Notes under the pieces: model-generated
Seen by the model: the letters and a program-made list of their open reading frames with translations, nothing else
Databases searched by the model: none
What the model was told of the DNA's origin: nothing
Assembly (NCBI GenBank): GCA_002384855.1
Contig: DGBP01000020.1
Span: 31,062-95,061 of the forward strand
Length of the DNA: 64,000 bases
Reading direction: 5' to 3'
Source: Nocardioidaceae bacterium UBA4001
GTDB lineage: Bacteria > Actinomycetota > Actinomycetes > Propionibacteriales > Nocardioidaceae
Shown: positions 26,581 to 37,502 of the stretch, piece after piece
Layout of the letters: each line of letters starts with the position of its first letter
Position numbering within the stretch: position 1 is the first letter of the stretch
Position numbers and translations under genes: made by a program

Positions 26581-27563
26581 AGGGTGACGTGTGGCGCGAT
26601 CTCGGCGAGCGTCTTCTCGCCGATGCCGGAGACCTCCATCAGCTCGTCGACCGAGGTGAACGGCCCGTGGTCGGTGCGCCACTGCAGGATCGCCGAGGCG
26701 GTGACCGGACCGACACCCGGCAGCTCCTCGAGCTCGGACTGGCCGGCGGTGTTGATGTTGACCAACGCGCCCGACGTCGAGGCGCCTGCGCCGCCGGGCG
26801 TGGGCGCCGACGCCGCGGGAGGGGCCACCCCGCCCGGCGGCGGCACCCCCACGACGATCTGCTCGCCGTCGACCAGCAGCCGCGCGAGGTTGAGAGTGGT
26901 GAGGTCGACTCCACGGCGGACCCCGCCGGCCGACTCGATCGCGTCGACCACCCTCGAGCCCACGGGGAGCGTGGCGATCCCGGGCCGCCGGACCTTCCCG
27001 GCCACGTCCACCACGACCGTCGCCGGACCCACGGATCCGTCCCCGCTCGGCGCGGTCGCGAGGGACCCCGCCGTCGGGGTGACCAGAGCCGGGGCGCTGG
27101 CCTCCCCCGCACCCGGGCTGGCCTCCACCAGCGCCTCCCCGCGCACCGGGAGGACCGTCGTGGTGCCCTGGGCGCGCACGACCCACCAGGCGGTGAGACC
27201 GAGGGCGACCGCCACCATCACGGCCACGACGGTGAGGTGGCTCTGCCCCAGCCCGACCCGGCCCTGCAAGGTCGGCGGCAGCCGGTCCCGCACCCACCCC
27301 CCGGCCCTGTTCGCCATGCTGACCGGTCGTCGCGCGTGACGCCCCGGTCGGCCGGGCACGACTGGAGGCACCTCCCCGTGCCGGCCGGGACCGCCGACCT
27401 CGGCACCGGCCTCGTCGGGCACGTCGACCTCGAGACCCGCCCCACCGCGGTCAGCCGGCTGCCCGGCGGTCTCCCGCAGCTCGGCGAGCTCGGCGCCCAG
27501 CAGCTCCAGCCGGCGTCGGGCGATCGCGGCGATCTCGTCCTGGGCGGTCCTGCGGGGGCGCAT
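26577..27563 (-). CDS. comEA: ComEA-family DNA-binding protein with SLBB and HhH domains
   Basis: The 328-residue protein has a long cytoplasmic N-terminus (about 105 residues), one membrane segment (about 108-130), an SLBB domain (about 183-235) and a helix-hairpin-helix DNA-binding domain at the C-terminus (VNINTAGQSELEELPGVG and GIGEKTLAEIAPHV). It would bind incoming DNA outside the membrane and pass it to ComEC. The ATG at 27563 follows TAGGTT (27575-27570, minus strand) by six bases, so it is leaderless and heads the comEA-comEC operon. The long cytoplasmic extension is unusual compared with Bacillus ComEA. Confidence 0.9.
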   Translation of the reverse strand: MRPRRTAQDEIAAIARRRLELLGAELAELRETAGQPADRGGAGLEVDVPDEAGAEVGGPGRHGEVPPVVPGRPGRHARRPVSMANRAGGWVRDRLPPTLQGRVGLGQSHLTVVAVMVAVALGLTAWWVVRAQGTTTVLPVRGEALVEASPGAGEASAPALVTPTAGSLATAPSGDGSVGPATVVVDVAGKVRRPGIATLPVGSRVVDAIESAGGVRRGVDLTTLNLARLLVDGEQIVVGVPPPGGVAPPAASAPTPGGAGASTSGALVNINTAGQSELEELPGVGPVTASAILQWRTDHGPFTSVDELMEVSGIGEKTLAEIAPHVTL

Positions 27564-27605
27564 GACCCGAACCTAGAAAGGCCGCCACCCCGGAGGAAGG
27601 AACGA

Positions 27606-28502
27606 TCAGCCGCCTGTGGACGACCCGCCGGCGTCGTACTCCTGTGGGCGCGGGGCGACCATCACCGCGACCATGCCGGGACCGACGTGGGCGCCGATGA
27701 CCGCCCCCACCTCGCCGAGGACCACCTCTCTGCCCTCGAGGTGCTCGGCCAGCCGCTGCGTGAGGTGCTCGGCGAGCTGCGACGCCCTGTCGGGGTTGGC
27801 CAGGTGCGCGACCGCGACATCGACCTTGTGGCCGTCCGCTGCCGCCACCGCGAGCTCCTCGAGACGGTTCAGCGCGCGACCGGCGGTGCGGACCTTCTCG
27901 CGCATCTGGACGTGCCCGTCCTTCAGCTGCAGCAGCGGCTTGACGGCGAGCGCCGAGCCGAGGAGTGCTGCGGCGGGGCCGATCCGCCCGCCGCGGCGGA
28001 GGTACTCCAGGGTGTCGACGTAGAACAGCGAGGTCGTTTCCGCCGTGCGTCGTCGCACGACCTCGGCGGCGTCCTGTGCCGTCCCGCCGGCCGCGAGGAC
28101 CTCCGCGGCCGAGACCACCGCGAAGCCGGTCGCCATCCCCAGGGCCCGGGAGTCCACCGTGACCACCGGCACCGAGGACTCGCGCGCCGCGAGCTGGGCG
28201 GACTCGTAGGTCCCGCTCAGCTCGCTCGACAGGTGGACCGAGACGATGCCGGTGGCCCCCGAGGCGGCAGCCTTCTCATACACCTCCAGCATCGCCGCCG
28301 GGGAAGGCCGTGACGTGTTCACCGGCGTCCACTCCCGCAGCGCTGCGGCGACCGTCTCCGCGGTCGCGCCGCCCTCGACGCCCTCGTCGTACGACGTCGC
28401 GCCGACCACCACCTGCAGCGGGACGACGATGATGTCGTACCGCTCCACCACCTCGACCGGCAGCGAGGCCGTCGAGTCGGTGACGAGTGCGATGGAGGAC
28501 AT
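27606..28502 (-). CDS. DegV family fatty-acid-binding protein
   Basis: The 298-residue protein has the DegV fold with the lipid-contacting TDSTASLP near the N-terminus, NTSRPSPAAML and the YVDTLEYLRRGGRIG segment. Members bind fatty acids (FakB) and present them to a FakA kinase in many bacteria; the kinase is not in this window. The ATG at 28502 follows TAGCCT by seven bases, a leaderless start. It is next to comEA, as in many actinobacteria. Confidence 0.92.
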   Translation of the reverse strand: MSSIALVTDSTASLPVEVVERYDIIVVPLQVVVGATSYDEGVEGGATAETVAAALREWTPVNTSRPSPAAMLEVYEKAAASGATGIVSVHLSSELSGTYESAQLAARESSVPVVTVDSRALGMATGFAVVSAAEVLAAGGTAQDAAEVVRRRTAETTSLFYVDTLEYLRRGGRIGPAAALLGSALAVKPLLQLKDGHVQMREKVRTAGRALNRLEELAVAAADGHKVDVAVAHLANPDRASQLAEHLTQRLAEHLEGREVVLGEVGAVIGAHVGPGMVAVMVAPRPQEYDAGGSSTGG

Positions 28503-28552
28503 GGCCGGAAGGCTACCCTCCGGCACCCGGTGCGGCGTGACCCTCCGGCAGC

Positions 28553-28576
28553 GTGGACATGGGGGTGGACATGGGG
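28553..28576 (+). repeat. Tandem 12-bp repeat in a promoter region
   Basis: GTGGACATGGGG occurs twice without a gap (28553-28564, 28565-28576), in the short divergent region between degV and the NAD(P)-binding protein gene. A TACGGT hexamer at 28592-28597 may be the -10 of the latter. Confidence 0.6.
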
Positions 28577-28633
28577 TACGGCGGCGGCGGGTACGGTCGC
28601 AGGACCGCCAGAACCGTCGAGGAGAGGATCCCC

Positions 28634-29284
28634 ATGCGCGTCGTCATCGCCGGAGGTCACGGCCAGATCGCCCTGCTGCTCGAGGAGCGTCTCAGCGGGC
28701 GCGGCGACCAGCCGGTCGGCATCGTCCGCAACCCCGACCACGTGGCCGACCTCGAGCAGCGTGGGGCCGAAGGAGTGGTCCTCGACCTCGAGCAGGCGGG
28801 GGTCGAGGAGCTCGCCTCCGTGCTGGACGGCGCCGACGCGGTGGTCTTCGCCGCCGGGGGCGGACCCGGCTCGGGGACGGCGCGGAAGGAGACCGTGGAC
28901 AAGAACGCCGCGATCCTGCTCGCCGACGCCGCTGAGCGGGCCGGCGTCCGTCGCTACCTGATGGTGTCGTCGATGGGCACCGACCGGGCCGATCCCGACA
29001 GCGACGACGTGTTCCAGGTGTACCTCCGCGCCAAGGCGGCCGCCGATGCGGATCTGCGCTCGCGCGATCTCGACTGGACGATCGTCCAGCCGGGCCGGCT
29101 CACCGACGAGCCCGGGACCGGCCGGGTCAGCCTCGACCCCTCCGCGGAGCCCCGCGAGATCCCCCGTGCCGACGTCGCGCACGCCCTCGAGGCCGCGCTC
29201 GACCGGCCCGCCACCTACCGCAAACAGCTCACCCTGCTCAGCGGCCCCGACCCCGTCGAGGAAGCCTTCGTCGCCCTGCCCTGA
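28634..29284 (+). CDS. NAD(P)-binding SDR-like protein (atypical, NmrA/SDR_a5 group)
   Basis: The 216-residue protein has a Rossmann motif GGHGQIA (residues 7-13) and VFAAGGGPGSGT, then a conserved Tyr-x3-Lys-like YLRAKAAAD and the QPGRLTDEPGTG segment typical of NAD(P)H-binding oxidoreductases of the YwnB/NmrA group. The substrate is unknown. The ATG at 28634 has a GAGGAGAGG site. It appears to be a single-gene transcript. Confidence 0.87.
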   Translation: MRVVIAGGHGQIALLLEERLSGRGDQPVGIVRNPDHVADLEQRGAEGVVLDLEQAGVEELASVLDGADAVVFAAGGGPGSGTARKETVDKNAAILLADAAERAGVRRYLMVSSMGTDRADPDSDDVFQVYLRAKAAADADLRSRDLDWTIVQPGRLTDEPGTGRVSLDPSAEPREIPRADVAHALEAALDRPATYRKQLTLLSGPDPVEEAFVALP

Positions 29285-29458
29285 CGTGGAGGAAGCAGCT
29301 CCGGCGTGCGCCGGGTGAGACGCGGCCGGAGCCGGGGGCCAGCGGAAGCCTCAAGCGGCGTTCGCAGGCAGAGTGGCGGTCAGCGGCAGAGAAGACGCGG
29401 ATGCCGCCAGCGACGCTGGCGCCCGGCGCAGGTTGCGCGGTCCCGACCCAGGAGCGGG

Positions 29459-31963
<2,505 letters not shown>

Positions 31964-32009
31964 CGCCTCGTCGTCTTCCTGTCGCTCGTCGTACCTGGGG
32001 GCCGGGCAC

Positions 32010-32034
32010 AAAAAAACCCCTCAGGCATGAGGGG
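32010..32034 (-). terminator. Intrinsic terminator in the leuS leader (attenuator)
   Basis: On the minus strand CCCCTCA-TGCC-TGAGGGG (stem 7 bp, loop 4 bases) is followed directly by seven T residues. It lies 47 bases before the leuS start and after the leader ORF, so it must be read through for leuS to be expressed. A long U tract is rare in this genome, where other terminators lack one. Confidence 0.93.
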
Positions 32035-32093
32035 TAGCCGCGCTGTCGTGAAACCTGTCAGCGCGGCCGGCTAAGAAGGAGGGTCCTCGGCAC
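32035..32093 (-). ncRNA. leuS leader RNA with competing hairpins
   Basis: The transcript from 32093 contains a nine-base perfect stem, GCCGCGCTG (32067-32059) with CAGCGCGGC (32045-32037), whose 5' arm includes the last codons and stop of the leader peptide. An alternative pairing TAGCCG (32073-32068) with CGGCTA (32040-32035) uses the same 3' arm. A weak pairing CAGGT (32057-32053) with GCCTG, 5' edge of the terminator 3' arm, is possible only when the first stem is open. This is the layout of a ribosome-controlled attenuator; the exact antiterminator is not resolved by eye. Confidence 0.75.
32058..32093 (-). CDS. leuS leader peptide, 11 residues with three consecutive Leu codons
   Basis: The ORF GTG-CCG-AGG-ACC-CTC-CTT-CTT-AGC-CGG-CCG-CGC-TGA encodes MPRTLLLSRPR. 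A TAGGAT -10 hexamer (32105-32100) ends six bases before the GTG, the spacing seen at leaderless genes throughout this window, so the transcript would begin on the start codon. Two of the three Leu codons are CTT, which is rare in this GC-rich DNA. Slow decoding at these codons under Leu-tRNA shortage would hold a ribosome over the 5' arm of the first hairpin and so influence the terminator. An overlapping longer frame starting at 32101 (26 residues, with one TTA) would begin inside the -10 and is less likely. Confidence 0.82.
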   Translation of the reverse strand: MPRTLLLSRPR

Positions 32094-32218
32094 AGGCTCA
32101 TCCTACCCCAGCCTGCCGGGAGCGGCCCGGGCGTATCCGTGCGGGCGGACGACTCCGGCGACGGTCGGTGGATAGGGTCGGGGCGCAGCGACGGAGACAG
32201 AGACGGAAGGCCTGAACG

Positions 32219-33184
32219 ATGACGACATGGCTCGTGACCGGTGGTGCCGGCTACATCGGCGCCCACGTGGTGCGCGCGTTCTCCGAGCAGGGCATCGACG
32301 CGGTGGTCGTCGACGACCTGTCCAGCGGCCACGCGACGTTCGTCCCCGAGCAGGTGCCGTTCGTCGAGGGCACGATCCTCGACACCGACCTGGTGCGCCG
32401 CGCGCTGCGCGAGCACGACGTCAGGGGCGTGGTGCACCTCGCCGGGTTCAAGTACGCCGGGGTCTCGGTGGAGCAGCCGTTGCACACCTACGACCAGAAC
32501 GTCACCGGCACGGTCAGCCTGCTCCGCGCCATGCAGGAGGAGGGCGTGACGAACATGGTGTTCTCCTCGAGCGCATCGGTCTACGGCACCCCCGATGTGG
32601 ACCAGGTCACCGAGGACACCCGCCTCGCGCCGGAGTCGCCCTACGGGCGGTCGAAGCTGGTCGGCGAGTGGCTGATGGCCGACCAGGAGGTCGCGACGGG
32701 CCTGCGGCACACGTCGCTGCGCTACTTCAACGTGGTCGGCTCCGTCGACGACTCGATCTACGACACCAGTCCCCACAACCTCTTCCCGCTCGTGTTCGAG
32801 GCGCTGGTGTCCGGTCGCTCACCGCGCATCAACGGCGACGACTACCCCACACCGGACGGCACCTGCGTCCGCGACTACGTCCACGTCGCCGACCTGGCCC
32901 ACTCCCACGTCGTGGCCGCACAGCGCCTCGAGGCCGGCGACCGGCTGGCCCGTGCCTACAACCTCGGCAGCGGCGAGGGCAGCTCCGTGCACGAGATCAT
33001 GGACGCCATGGCCCGGGTCACGGGGATCGGCTTCGTGCCGGAGATCGCCCCGCGCCGCCCGGGCGACCCGGCCCGGATCGTCGCCGACGGGGAGCTCGCC
33101 GCACGGGAGCTGGACTGGAAGATGCGCCACTCCCTCGACGACATGGTCGCCGGCGCCTGGTCCGCCCGGAAGAACGCCGGCTGA
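32219..33184 (+). CDS. galE: UDP-glucose 4-epimerase
   Basis: The 321-residue extended SDR has the NAD-binding GGAGYIGAH motif (residues 8-16), SSSASVYG and the catalytic YGRSK (Tyr-x3-Lys), all typical of GalE. It interconverts UDP-glucose and UDP-galactose for envelope polysaccharide or galactose use. The ATG at 32219 has GGAAGG upstream and TAGGGT (32173-32178) as possible -10. It is divergent from leuS and its leader and is followed after five bases by a small zinc-ribbon gene. Confidence 0.93.
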   Translation: MTTWLVTGGAGYIGAHVVRAFSEQGIDAVVVDDLSSGHATFVPEQVPFVEGTILDTDLVRRALREHDVRGVVHLAGFKYAGVSVEQPLHTYDQNVTGTVSLLRAMQEEGVTNMVFSSSASVYGTPDVDQVTEDTRLAPESPYGRSKLVGEWLMADQEVATGLRHTSLRYFNVVGSVDDSIYDTSPHNLFPLVFEALVSGRSPRINGDDYPTPDGTCVRDYVHVADLAHSHVVAAQRLEAGDRLARAYNLGSGEGSSVHEIMDAMARVTGIGFVPEIAPRRPGDPARIVADGELAARELDWKMRHSLDDMVAGAWSARKNAG

Positions 33185-33189
33185 GCGCG

Positions 33190-33519
33190 ATGGCTCTCGA
33201 GACCGTCGCCTGCCCCGTCTGCGGGGGCGAGCAGCCGGCCCTCTCGCGCTACCCCGGCTACCTGTGCCGCGACTGCGTCGCGCGGGCGAGCACCGAGGAC
33301 GGCCGCCGGCTGAGCCTGGTGAACACCAGCGCGAGCGGCGGCTTCGCGGCGAGGTACGCCGACAGCGGCGAGCTGTGCGAGGAGGTCACGCTCACCCACG
33401 AGGTGTACGTCGACGGGGTGCGGTGCCACGCGGACGAGGGCCGGCTCGGCGGGATCGTCGTGCTGGCCCGGCCGGACCACGATGCCCCGAGCCAGGGCGA
33501 CCCACCCGTCAGCCGATGA
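33190..33519 (+). CDS. Small zinc-ribbon protein, function unknown
   Basis: The 109-residue protein has two CxxC pairs near the N-terminus (CPVCGGE and CRDCVARA, residues 8-31) that would bind zinc, followed by an acidic, mixed region. It starts five bases after the galE stop and is probably cotranscribed. Its last 11 bases overlap the 3' end of the convergent gene. I do not recognise the family. Confidence 0.72.
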   Translation: MALETVACPVCGGEQPALSRYPGYLCRDCVARASTEDGRRLSLVNTSASGGFAARYADSGELCEEVTLTHEVYVDGVRCHADEGRLGGIVVLARPDHDAPSQGDPPVSR

Positions 33520-33955
33520 CGGGCAGGAGGCAGTCGACCTCGGTCGGCGCCCGGTAGATCTCCACGCACGGACGCGCGGGGTCGTGCACACCGAGCCGCC
33601 GGAGCTCGTCGAAGGCCGCCGCCACGTCACGGTGCACCCGGCGGTCGTCGCCGCGCAGCGCGAGCTCGAGGTAGGGACCGCCGACCAGCACGCCCATCCG
33701 CAGACCGAGCGAGTCCGGGTCGTCCTCGGCACGCATCGGCGTCGCCATCCGGTAGATCCGCTGCTCGGGAAGGACGATCGCCATCATCCGGCGGCCGCGG
33801 CGGGAGGTGAAGCGCGACTCGAACTCCGGCCAGCCGGCCTGGATCGCCTCCACGTCGAAGGACACGTCGTGGTACATGATCGGCGTGTCCTCGCGGATCA
33901 TCGCGCGTACCGCACCCAGGCCGCTGGTCGGCTGCTCCTCGCGTGTCCCCGTCAT
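33509..33955 (-). CDS. GyrI-like effector-binding domain protein
   Basis: The 148-residue product looks like a single GyrI-like (AraC effector-binding) domain, with the final VEIYRAPTEVDCLLPV typical of the family's last strand. Such domains bind small hydrophobic ligands. The ATG at 33955 follows TAGCGT by seven bases (leaderless). Family assignment is moderate; ligand unknown. Confidence 0.65.
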   Translation of the reverse strand: MTGTREEQPTSGLGAVRAMIREDTPIMYHDVSFDVEAIQAGWPEFESRFTSRRGRRMMAIVLPEQRIYRMATPMRAEDDPDSLGLRMGVLVGGPYLELALRGDDRRVHRDVAAAFDELRRLGVHDPARPCVEIYRAPTEVDCLLPVIG

Positions 33956-34044
33956 GGCGCGCACGCTACGTCGCGGCTCCCCGGCGTGTCGAGAGGCCGG
34001 GCCCCGTTGGTCGCTCCGACGGAGCCCACCGGGGCGTACGGCGC

Positions 34045-34623
34045 CTAACGCGGTGTCGACCCGCTCGGCCGGAACGGGGCGCCGTGTCCCGGCACGACCA
34101 CGCCGGCCAGCTGGAGGACCCGCTCCCTCTGCTCCCGGAGCAGCTCCCGGTCGGGCGCGTACGGGTCGTCCGCCGGGCCTTCGGCCGACCACCAGAGGTG
34201 CGTGAGCGCGTGGACGTCCTCGGGGGTGCCGACCAAGGTCGTGATGTCCTGCGGCGTGTGGCCGGGCGTGGCCAGCAACCGCACGCTGGGCGCGAGGTGC
34301 ACGCCGTCGGCATCGCGGGTCCTGATGACGTCACCCTCGAGGACCCACTGGAAGTCGTGCACGGGCACCATGGGGAAGAGGGCGATGTTGACCGTGTGGT
34401 CCGGGTGGTGGTGGCTGATGACGATGTCGGTCACGTCCTCCGGCCGGACACCGAGCTCGCGCAACGGGCAGAGGATGAGATCGCGCGCTGCCACCATCCC
34501 GGGGTCCACGATGATGACCCGGTCGGCATCGCGGACCAGGCTGACCGTCCCCGCCACGTTGGGGCGCCGCGCGTAGCCCTCGACGAGGATGTCGAGCTGG
34601 GCGGTCCGTGCCAGGTTCGTCAT
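34045..34623 (-). CDS. MBL-fold metallo-hydrolase (MBLAC1-like)
   Basis: The 192-residue protein is a short metallo-beta-lactamase fold enzyme with the metal motif HHHPDH at 71-76, TPGHTPQD and VVPGHGAPF at the C-terminus. The compact size and layout resemble MBLAC1-like hydrolases. The ATG at 34623 follows TACCGT by six bases, so the transcript is leaderless. The substrate is unknown. Confidence 0.86.
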   Translation of the reverse strand: MTNLARTAQLDILVEGYARRPNVAGTVSLVRDADRVIIVDPGMVAARDLILCPLRELGVRPEDVTDIVISHHHPDHTVNIALFPMVPVHDFQWVLEGDVIRTRDADGVHLAPSVRLLATPGHTPQDITTLVGTPEDVHALTHLWWSAEGPADDPYAPDRELLREQRERVLQLAGVVVPGHGAPFRPSGSTPR

Positions 34624-34731
34624 CCGGTGACGGTAGCAGCGCACGGGTGAGCAGTGGCGACGCCCGCACCTGGTGCGATCGCCGGTCGGACGTTCGCTTG
34701 TGCGGCGTACCTCCTCGGTGACAATGGAGAC

Positions 34732-35238
34732 ATGAGCAACCCGACCGGCATGTCCGCCTCCCGCGCCGCCCTGAGCTTGCAGTTCCCGCAGTCCCTGGGC
34801 GTGTACGACGACTACGCCGACGCGCAGCGGGCCGTGGACCACCTGGCCGACCACGGGTTCCCCGTCGAGAACTGCATGATCGTGGGCACCGACCTCAAGC
34901 AGGTCGAGCGGGTCACCGGGCGGCTGACGACCGGCCGGGTCGCCCTGGGCGGTGCCCTCTCCGGGCTCTGGCTCGGACTGTTCGTCGGGCTCATCTTCTC
35001 GCTCTTCGGCACCGGCGAGACCCTGCAGATCGTGCTCTCCACCGCGGTGTTCGGAGCGCTCTTCGGCCTGATCTGGGCCATGATCGGGTACGCCGCGACC
35101 CGCGGCCGCCGCGACTTCACCTCGATCCAGCAGGTCGTCGCGACGAAGTACGAGGTCCTCGTCGAGCACAAGCTCCTCGCCGAGGGCCGGGCCCTCCTCG
35201 AGCAGCTGCCGGGTGGACGGCCCAACCCCTTCGCCTGA
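34732..35238 (+). CDS. General stress protein (17M-like domain) membrane protein
   Basis: The 168-residue protein has an N-terminal general stress protein 17M-like domain (LGVYDDYADAQRAVDHLADHGFP, split over residues about 22-46) and a Gly-rich hydrophobic region with two membrane segments (about 73-97 and 100-120), then a soluble C-terminus. Similar actinobacterial proteins are often labelled as magnesium transporters without direct evidence. The ATG at 34732 has GGAG close upstream. Confidence 0.8.
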   Translation: MSNPTGMSASRAALSLQFPQSLGVYDDYADAQRAVDHLADHGFPVENCMIVGTDLKQVERVTGRLTTGRVALGGALSGLWLGLFVGLIFSLFGTGETLQIVLSTAVFGALFGLIWAMIGYAATRGRRDFTSIQQVVATKYEVLVEHKLLAEGRALLEQLPGGRPNPFA

Positions 35239-35269
35239 CGCGGGGAGGAGACAGGGCCGGGGAGGGACC

Positions 35270-36172
35270 GTGGAGGGGAGATCGGAGGCCTCGCGGGAGC
35301 GCCTGGCCGCGCACCCGACGAGCGTCGGTGCAGCGCGGCGCCTCGTGCGCGCGGCCACGGGGAGCGCGGTGCCCCTCGAGCTCGCGGAGACCGCCGAGCT
35401 GCTCGTGAGCGAGCTGGTCACCAACGCCGTGGTGCACGCCGGCACCCCCGTGGAGATCGCGGTGGCCCTGCTCGATGACCTCACTGTCATGGTCACGGTC
35501 AGCGACGGCAGCCCCCACGCCCCGGTCACACGGGACTACGCCGAGACCGCGAGCACGGGTCGCGGGCTCGTCCTGGTCCAGGAGCTCGCCGACCACTGGG
35601 GCGTCCAGGTGACCTCGGCCGGCAAGTCGGTCTGGTTCTGCCTCTCCCCCACTCGTCGGCACGGCTCAGCCGTTCCTCAGAGTGCACCGGCCGCGCCCGG
35701 GACCATCGCGGACGACACCGTGACGGTCGAGCTGCGCGGGGTGCCGCTGGCGCTGCACGCCGCCTGGCAGGAGCGTGCAGCGGCCCTCCTGCGGGATTAC
35801 CTCCTGCTCTCCCTCGAGGAGGACGACGGGACCGACCAGGTGTTGACCCACGCCGCCTGCAGCGACGCGGTGTCCCTGCTCGACGAGGCCCTCCCCCAGC
35901 CCGCGGATGCTCTCCCCGGCGCCTCCGACGGCCCGGCTGTCGTCGCCACGCCGTGCCTCACCGTGCCCAGGAAGTCGGTGGACCACTTCCGGCTCCTCGA
36001 CGTGACCCTGGACCGGGCGCTGACGCTCGCGCGCTCCGACGAGACACTCGCCCCGCCGACCGACCCGACGATGCAGCGGTTCCGCCGCTGGGTCTGCTCC
36101 GAGGTGCTCGCCCAGTCGCTGGGACGGCCGGCCACGCCGTGGGAGGAGGCCGGCAACGACGTACCGGCCTGA
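35270..36172 (+). CDS. HATPase_c domain protein (anti-sigma/RsbW-like) with extra C-terminal domain
   Basis: The 300-residue protein has an N-terminal GHKL ATPase domain (about 15-125) with the N-box ELVTNAVVHAGTP and G-box STGRGLVLVQELADHWG, as in serine kinases of the RsbW/SpoIIAB type. The remaining 170 residues form an acidic helical domain that I do not recognise. Such proteins often control stress sigma factors by partner switching, but no anti-anti-sigma factor is adjacent. The GTG at 35270 is preceded by GGGGAGGG. Confidence 0.82.
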   Translation: MEGRSEASRERLAAHPTSVGAARRLVRAATGSAVPLELAETAELLVSELVTNAVVHAGTPVEIAVALLDDLTVMVTVSDGSPHAPVTRDYAETASTGRGLVLVQELADHWGVQVTSAGKSVWFCLSPTRRHGSAVPQSAPAAPGTIADDTVTVELRGVPLALHAAWQERAAALLRDYLLLSLEEDDGTDQVLTHAACSDAVSLLDEALPQPADALPGASDGPAVVATPCLTVPRKSVDHFRLLDVTLDRALTLARSDETLAPPTDPTMQRFRRWVCSEVLAQSLGRPATPWEEAGNDVPA

Positions 36173-36304
36173 CCGGACCGGGGCTCGGCAGCCTCAGACC
36201 TCGGCACAACGCTGTCCGGATGTCCGCAGCGCACGCTGACTGCACCGGATGCGCGCGGTCTCGACCGGGGTCGGTCCAGCGCGCTGCAGGAAGGGCAGGG
36301 GCTT

Positions 36305-37135
36305 TCAGTAGGGCTCGCCGAGCGACGTACGCCCTGCGAGGCGGGCGTCTGCCGGAGCGACCTCGGTGACCGAGAGCAGTTCCTCGCGTCCGCCGGCTTC
36401 CTTGTCGATGGTGAGGACCAGCCCGACACCGTGGGCGTAGTACTTGTGCTCGAGCACGTCCGGTTCGAGCGGGGTGGTGTCGGCCGTCTGCAGGAGGTCG
36501 TCGTACTGTCCGGCGGGCACGCCGGCCCGCTGACCGAACGCCAGGACCTCGCCGTTGTCCTCGGCCTCGCCCTCGTAGTACTCCTGCCGGTAGGCCATGC
36601 CCACCTCGGGCGAGGCGGGCATGATCACCCCGGCTTGGGCGCCGTCGACACCGGCCTCGAAGGATCCCCCGCGCGTGGTGACCTCGCCGTCCTCGAACTC
36701 GGCGGTGTCCTCGCCGAGGTACCAGACCGTTCCGGCCGCGTCCTGGGCGTACCAGTCGAGGGTGTCCTCGATGACCTCCCCGTCGAGCGTGACGGTGTCG
36801 CGTACCACGCGAGCGGTGACGCCGTTGGCGATCCGGCGGGTCACCGAGGTGGCCGTGACGACGACGCGGACGACGTCGCCGTCCTCGGTGGTCTCCCGGT
36901 AGGTCCAGCGGGTGCCCGGCTCGAGCGGGAACCAGGGGTTGGTCACCACGGCCGTGAACTCGGCCGGGTCGAGCTCGACCGGTTCGTCGGACTGCGGCAG
37001 ACCCGTCACTGCCGGTCCGGCAGTGGGGGGCTGCCCGCTTGACCCATCGGCCGGCTTCGCCGCCTGATCCTCGGTGCCGCAACCGGTGAGCACGGCGAGG
37101 CAGCAGGTGGCGGCAACGACGGCGGGAGTACGCAT
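36305..37135 (-). CDS. Putative lipoprotein, function unknown
   Basis: The 276-residue protein has a signal peptide ending in the lipobox LTGC (Cys about residue 19), so it is probably anchored on the outer face of the membrane. The mature part has WTYRETTEDGDVV and beta-rich repeats and ends with a loosely conserved C-terminal domain. It is next to a PepSY-like protein and a two-component system, suggesting a shared envelope role. I do not recognise the domain. Confidence 0.8.
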   Translation of the reverse strand: MRTPAVVAATCCLAVLTGCGTEDQAAKPADGSSGQPPTAGPAVTGLPQSDEPVELDPAEFTAVVTNPWFPLEPGTRWTYRETTEDGDVVRVVVTATSVTRRIANGVTARVVRDTVTLDGEVIEDTLDWYAQDAAGTVWYLGEDTAEFEDGEVTTRGGSFEAGVDGAQAGVIMPASPEVGMAYRQEYYEGEAEDNGEVLAFGQRAGVPAGQYDDLLQTADTTPLEPDVLEHKYYAHGVGLVLTIDKEAGGREELLSVTEVAPADARLAGRTSLGEPY

Positions 37136-37148
37136 GAGTTGTCTCGGG

Positions 37149-37481
37149 TCAGTCGTCGTCCCCGCCCGACTCACCTTCTTGTTCGGTGCCGACGACCTGG
37201 AAGTCCTCGTCGAGCTGTACGTCGACCTGGGTGCCGTCGTCGAGGGTCACCTCGACCTCGTACTTGCTCTCCTCGTCGTCGACCTCGGTGTCGGTGGCGG
37301 TGCCGCCGCCGGTTTCCTCGAGTGCCGCCTGCTCGGCCTGCTCGAGGTCAGCGGCGGGGATCGGTCGGTCCTGATCGTCGTCGCCGGACAGGGCGGCGGC
37401 GCCGCCGATCGTGCCGGCCGTGACCACGGCCGCTCCGGCGACGATCAGGGCGATGCGCTTGCGGGTCAGCTCCGGGCTCAT
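37149..37481 (-). CDS. PepSY-like small secreted/membrane protein
   Basis: The 110-residue protein has an N-terminal membrane segment (about 9-31) and an acidic C-terminal domain with the PepSY-type pattern YEVEVTLDDGTQVDVQLDEDFQVV. PepSY domains often act as inhibitors of proteases or as sensors in two-component loci. It is 13 bases upstream of the lipoprotein gene and divergent from the response regulator, with shared half-sites between them. Confidence 0.82.
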   Translation of the reverse strand: MSPELTRKRIALIVAGAAVVTAGTIGGAAALSGDDDQDRPIPAADLEQAEQAALEETGGGTATDTEVDDEESKYEVEVTLDDGTQVDVQLDEDFQVVGTEQEGESGGDDD

Positions 37482-37502
37482 ACCGCCACGCTACGTCGGC
37501 GA

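Noticed and set aside
24244..27563. Evidence for natural competence
   Set aside because: comEA and comEC alone are common in actinobacteria and the pilus and other com genes are not in this window.
32021..32101. A 26-codon ORF with a TTA codon starting at 32101 in the leuS leader
   Set aside because: Its start lies inside the predicted -10, so it would not be in the transcript; the GTG ORF at 32093 fits the leaderless spacing and has three consecutive Leu codons.
31964..32110. T-box riboswitch upstream of leuS
   Set aside because: The conserved T-box sequence (UGGNACCGCG-type) and specifier stem are not present; the leader fits ribosome-mediated attenuation better.
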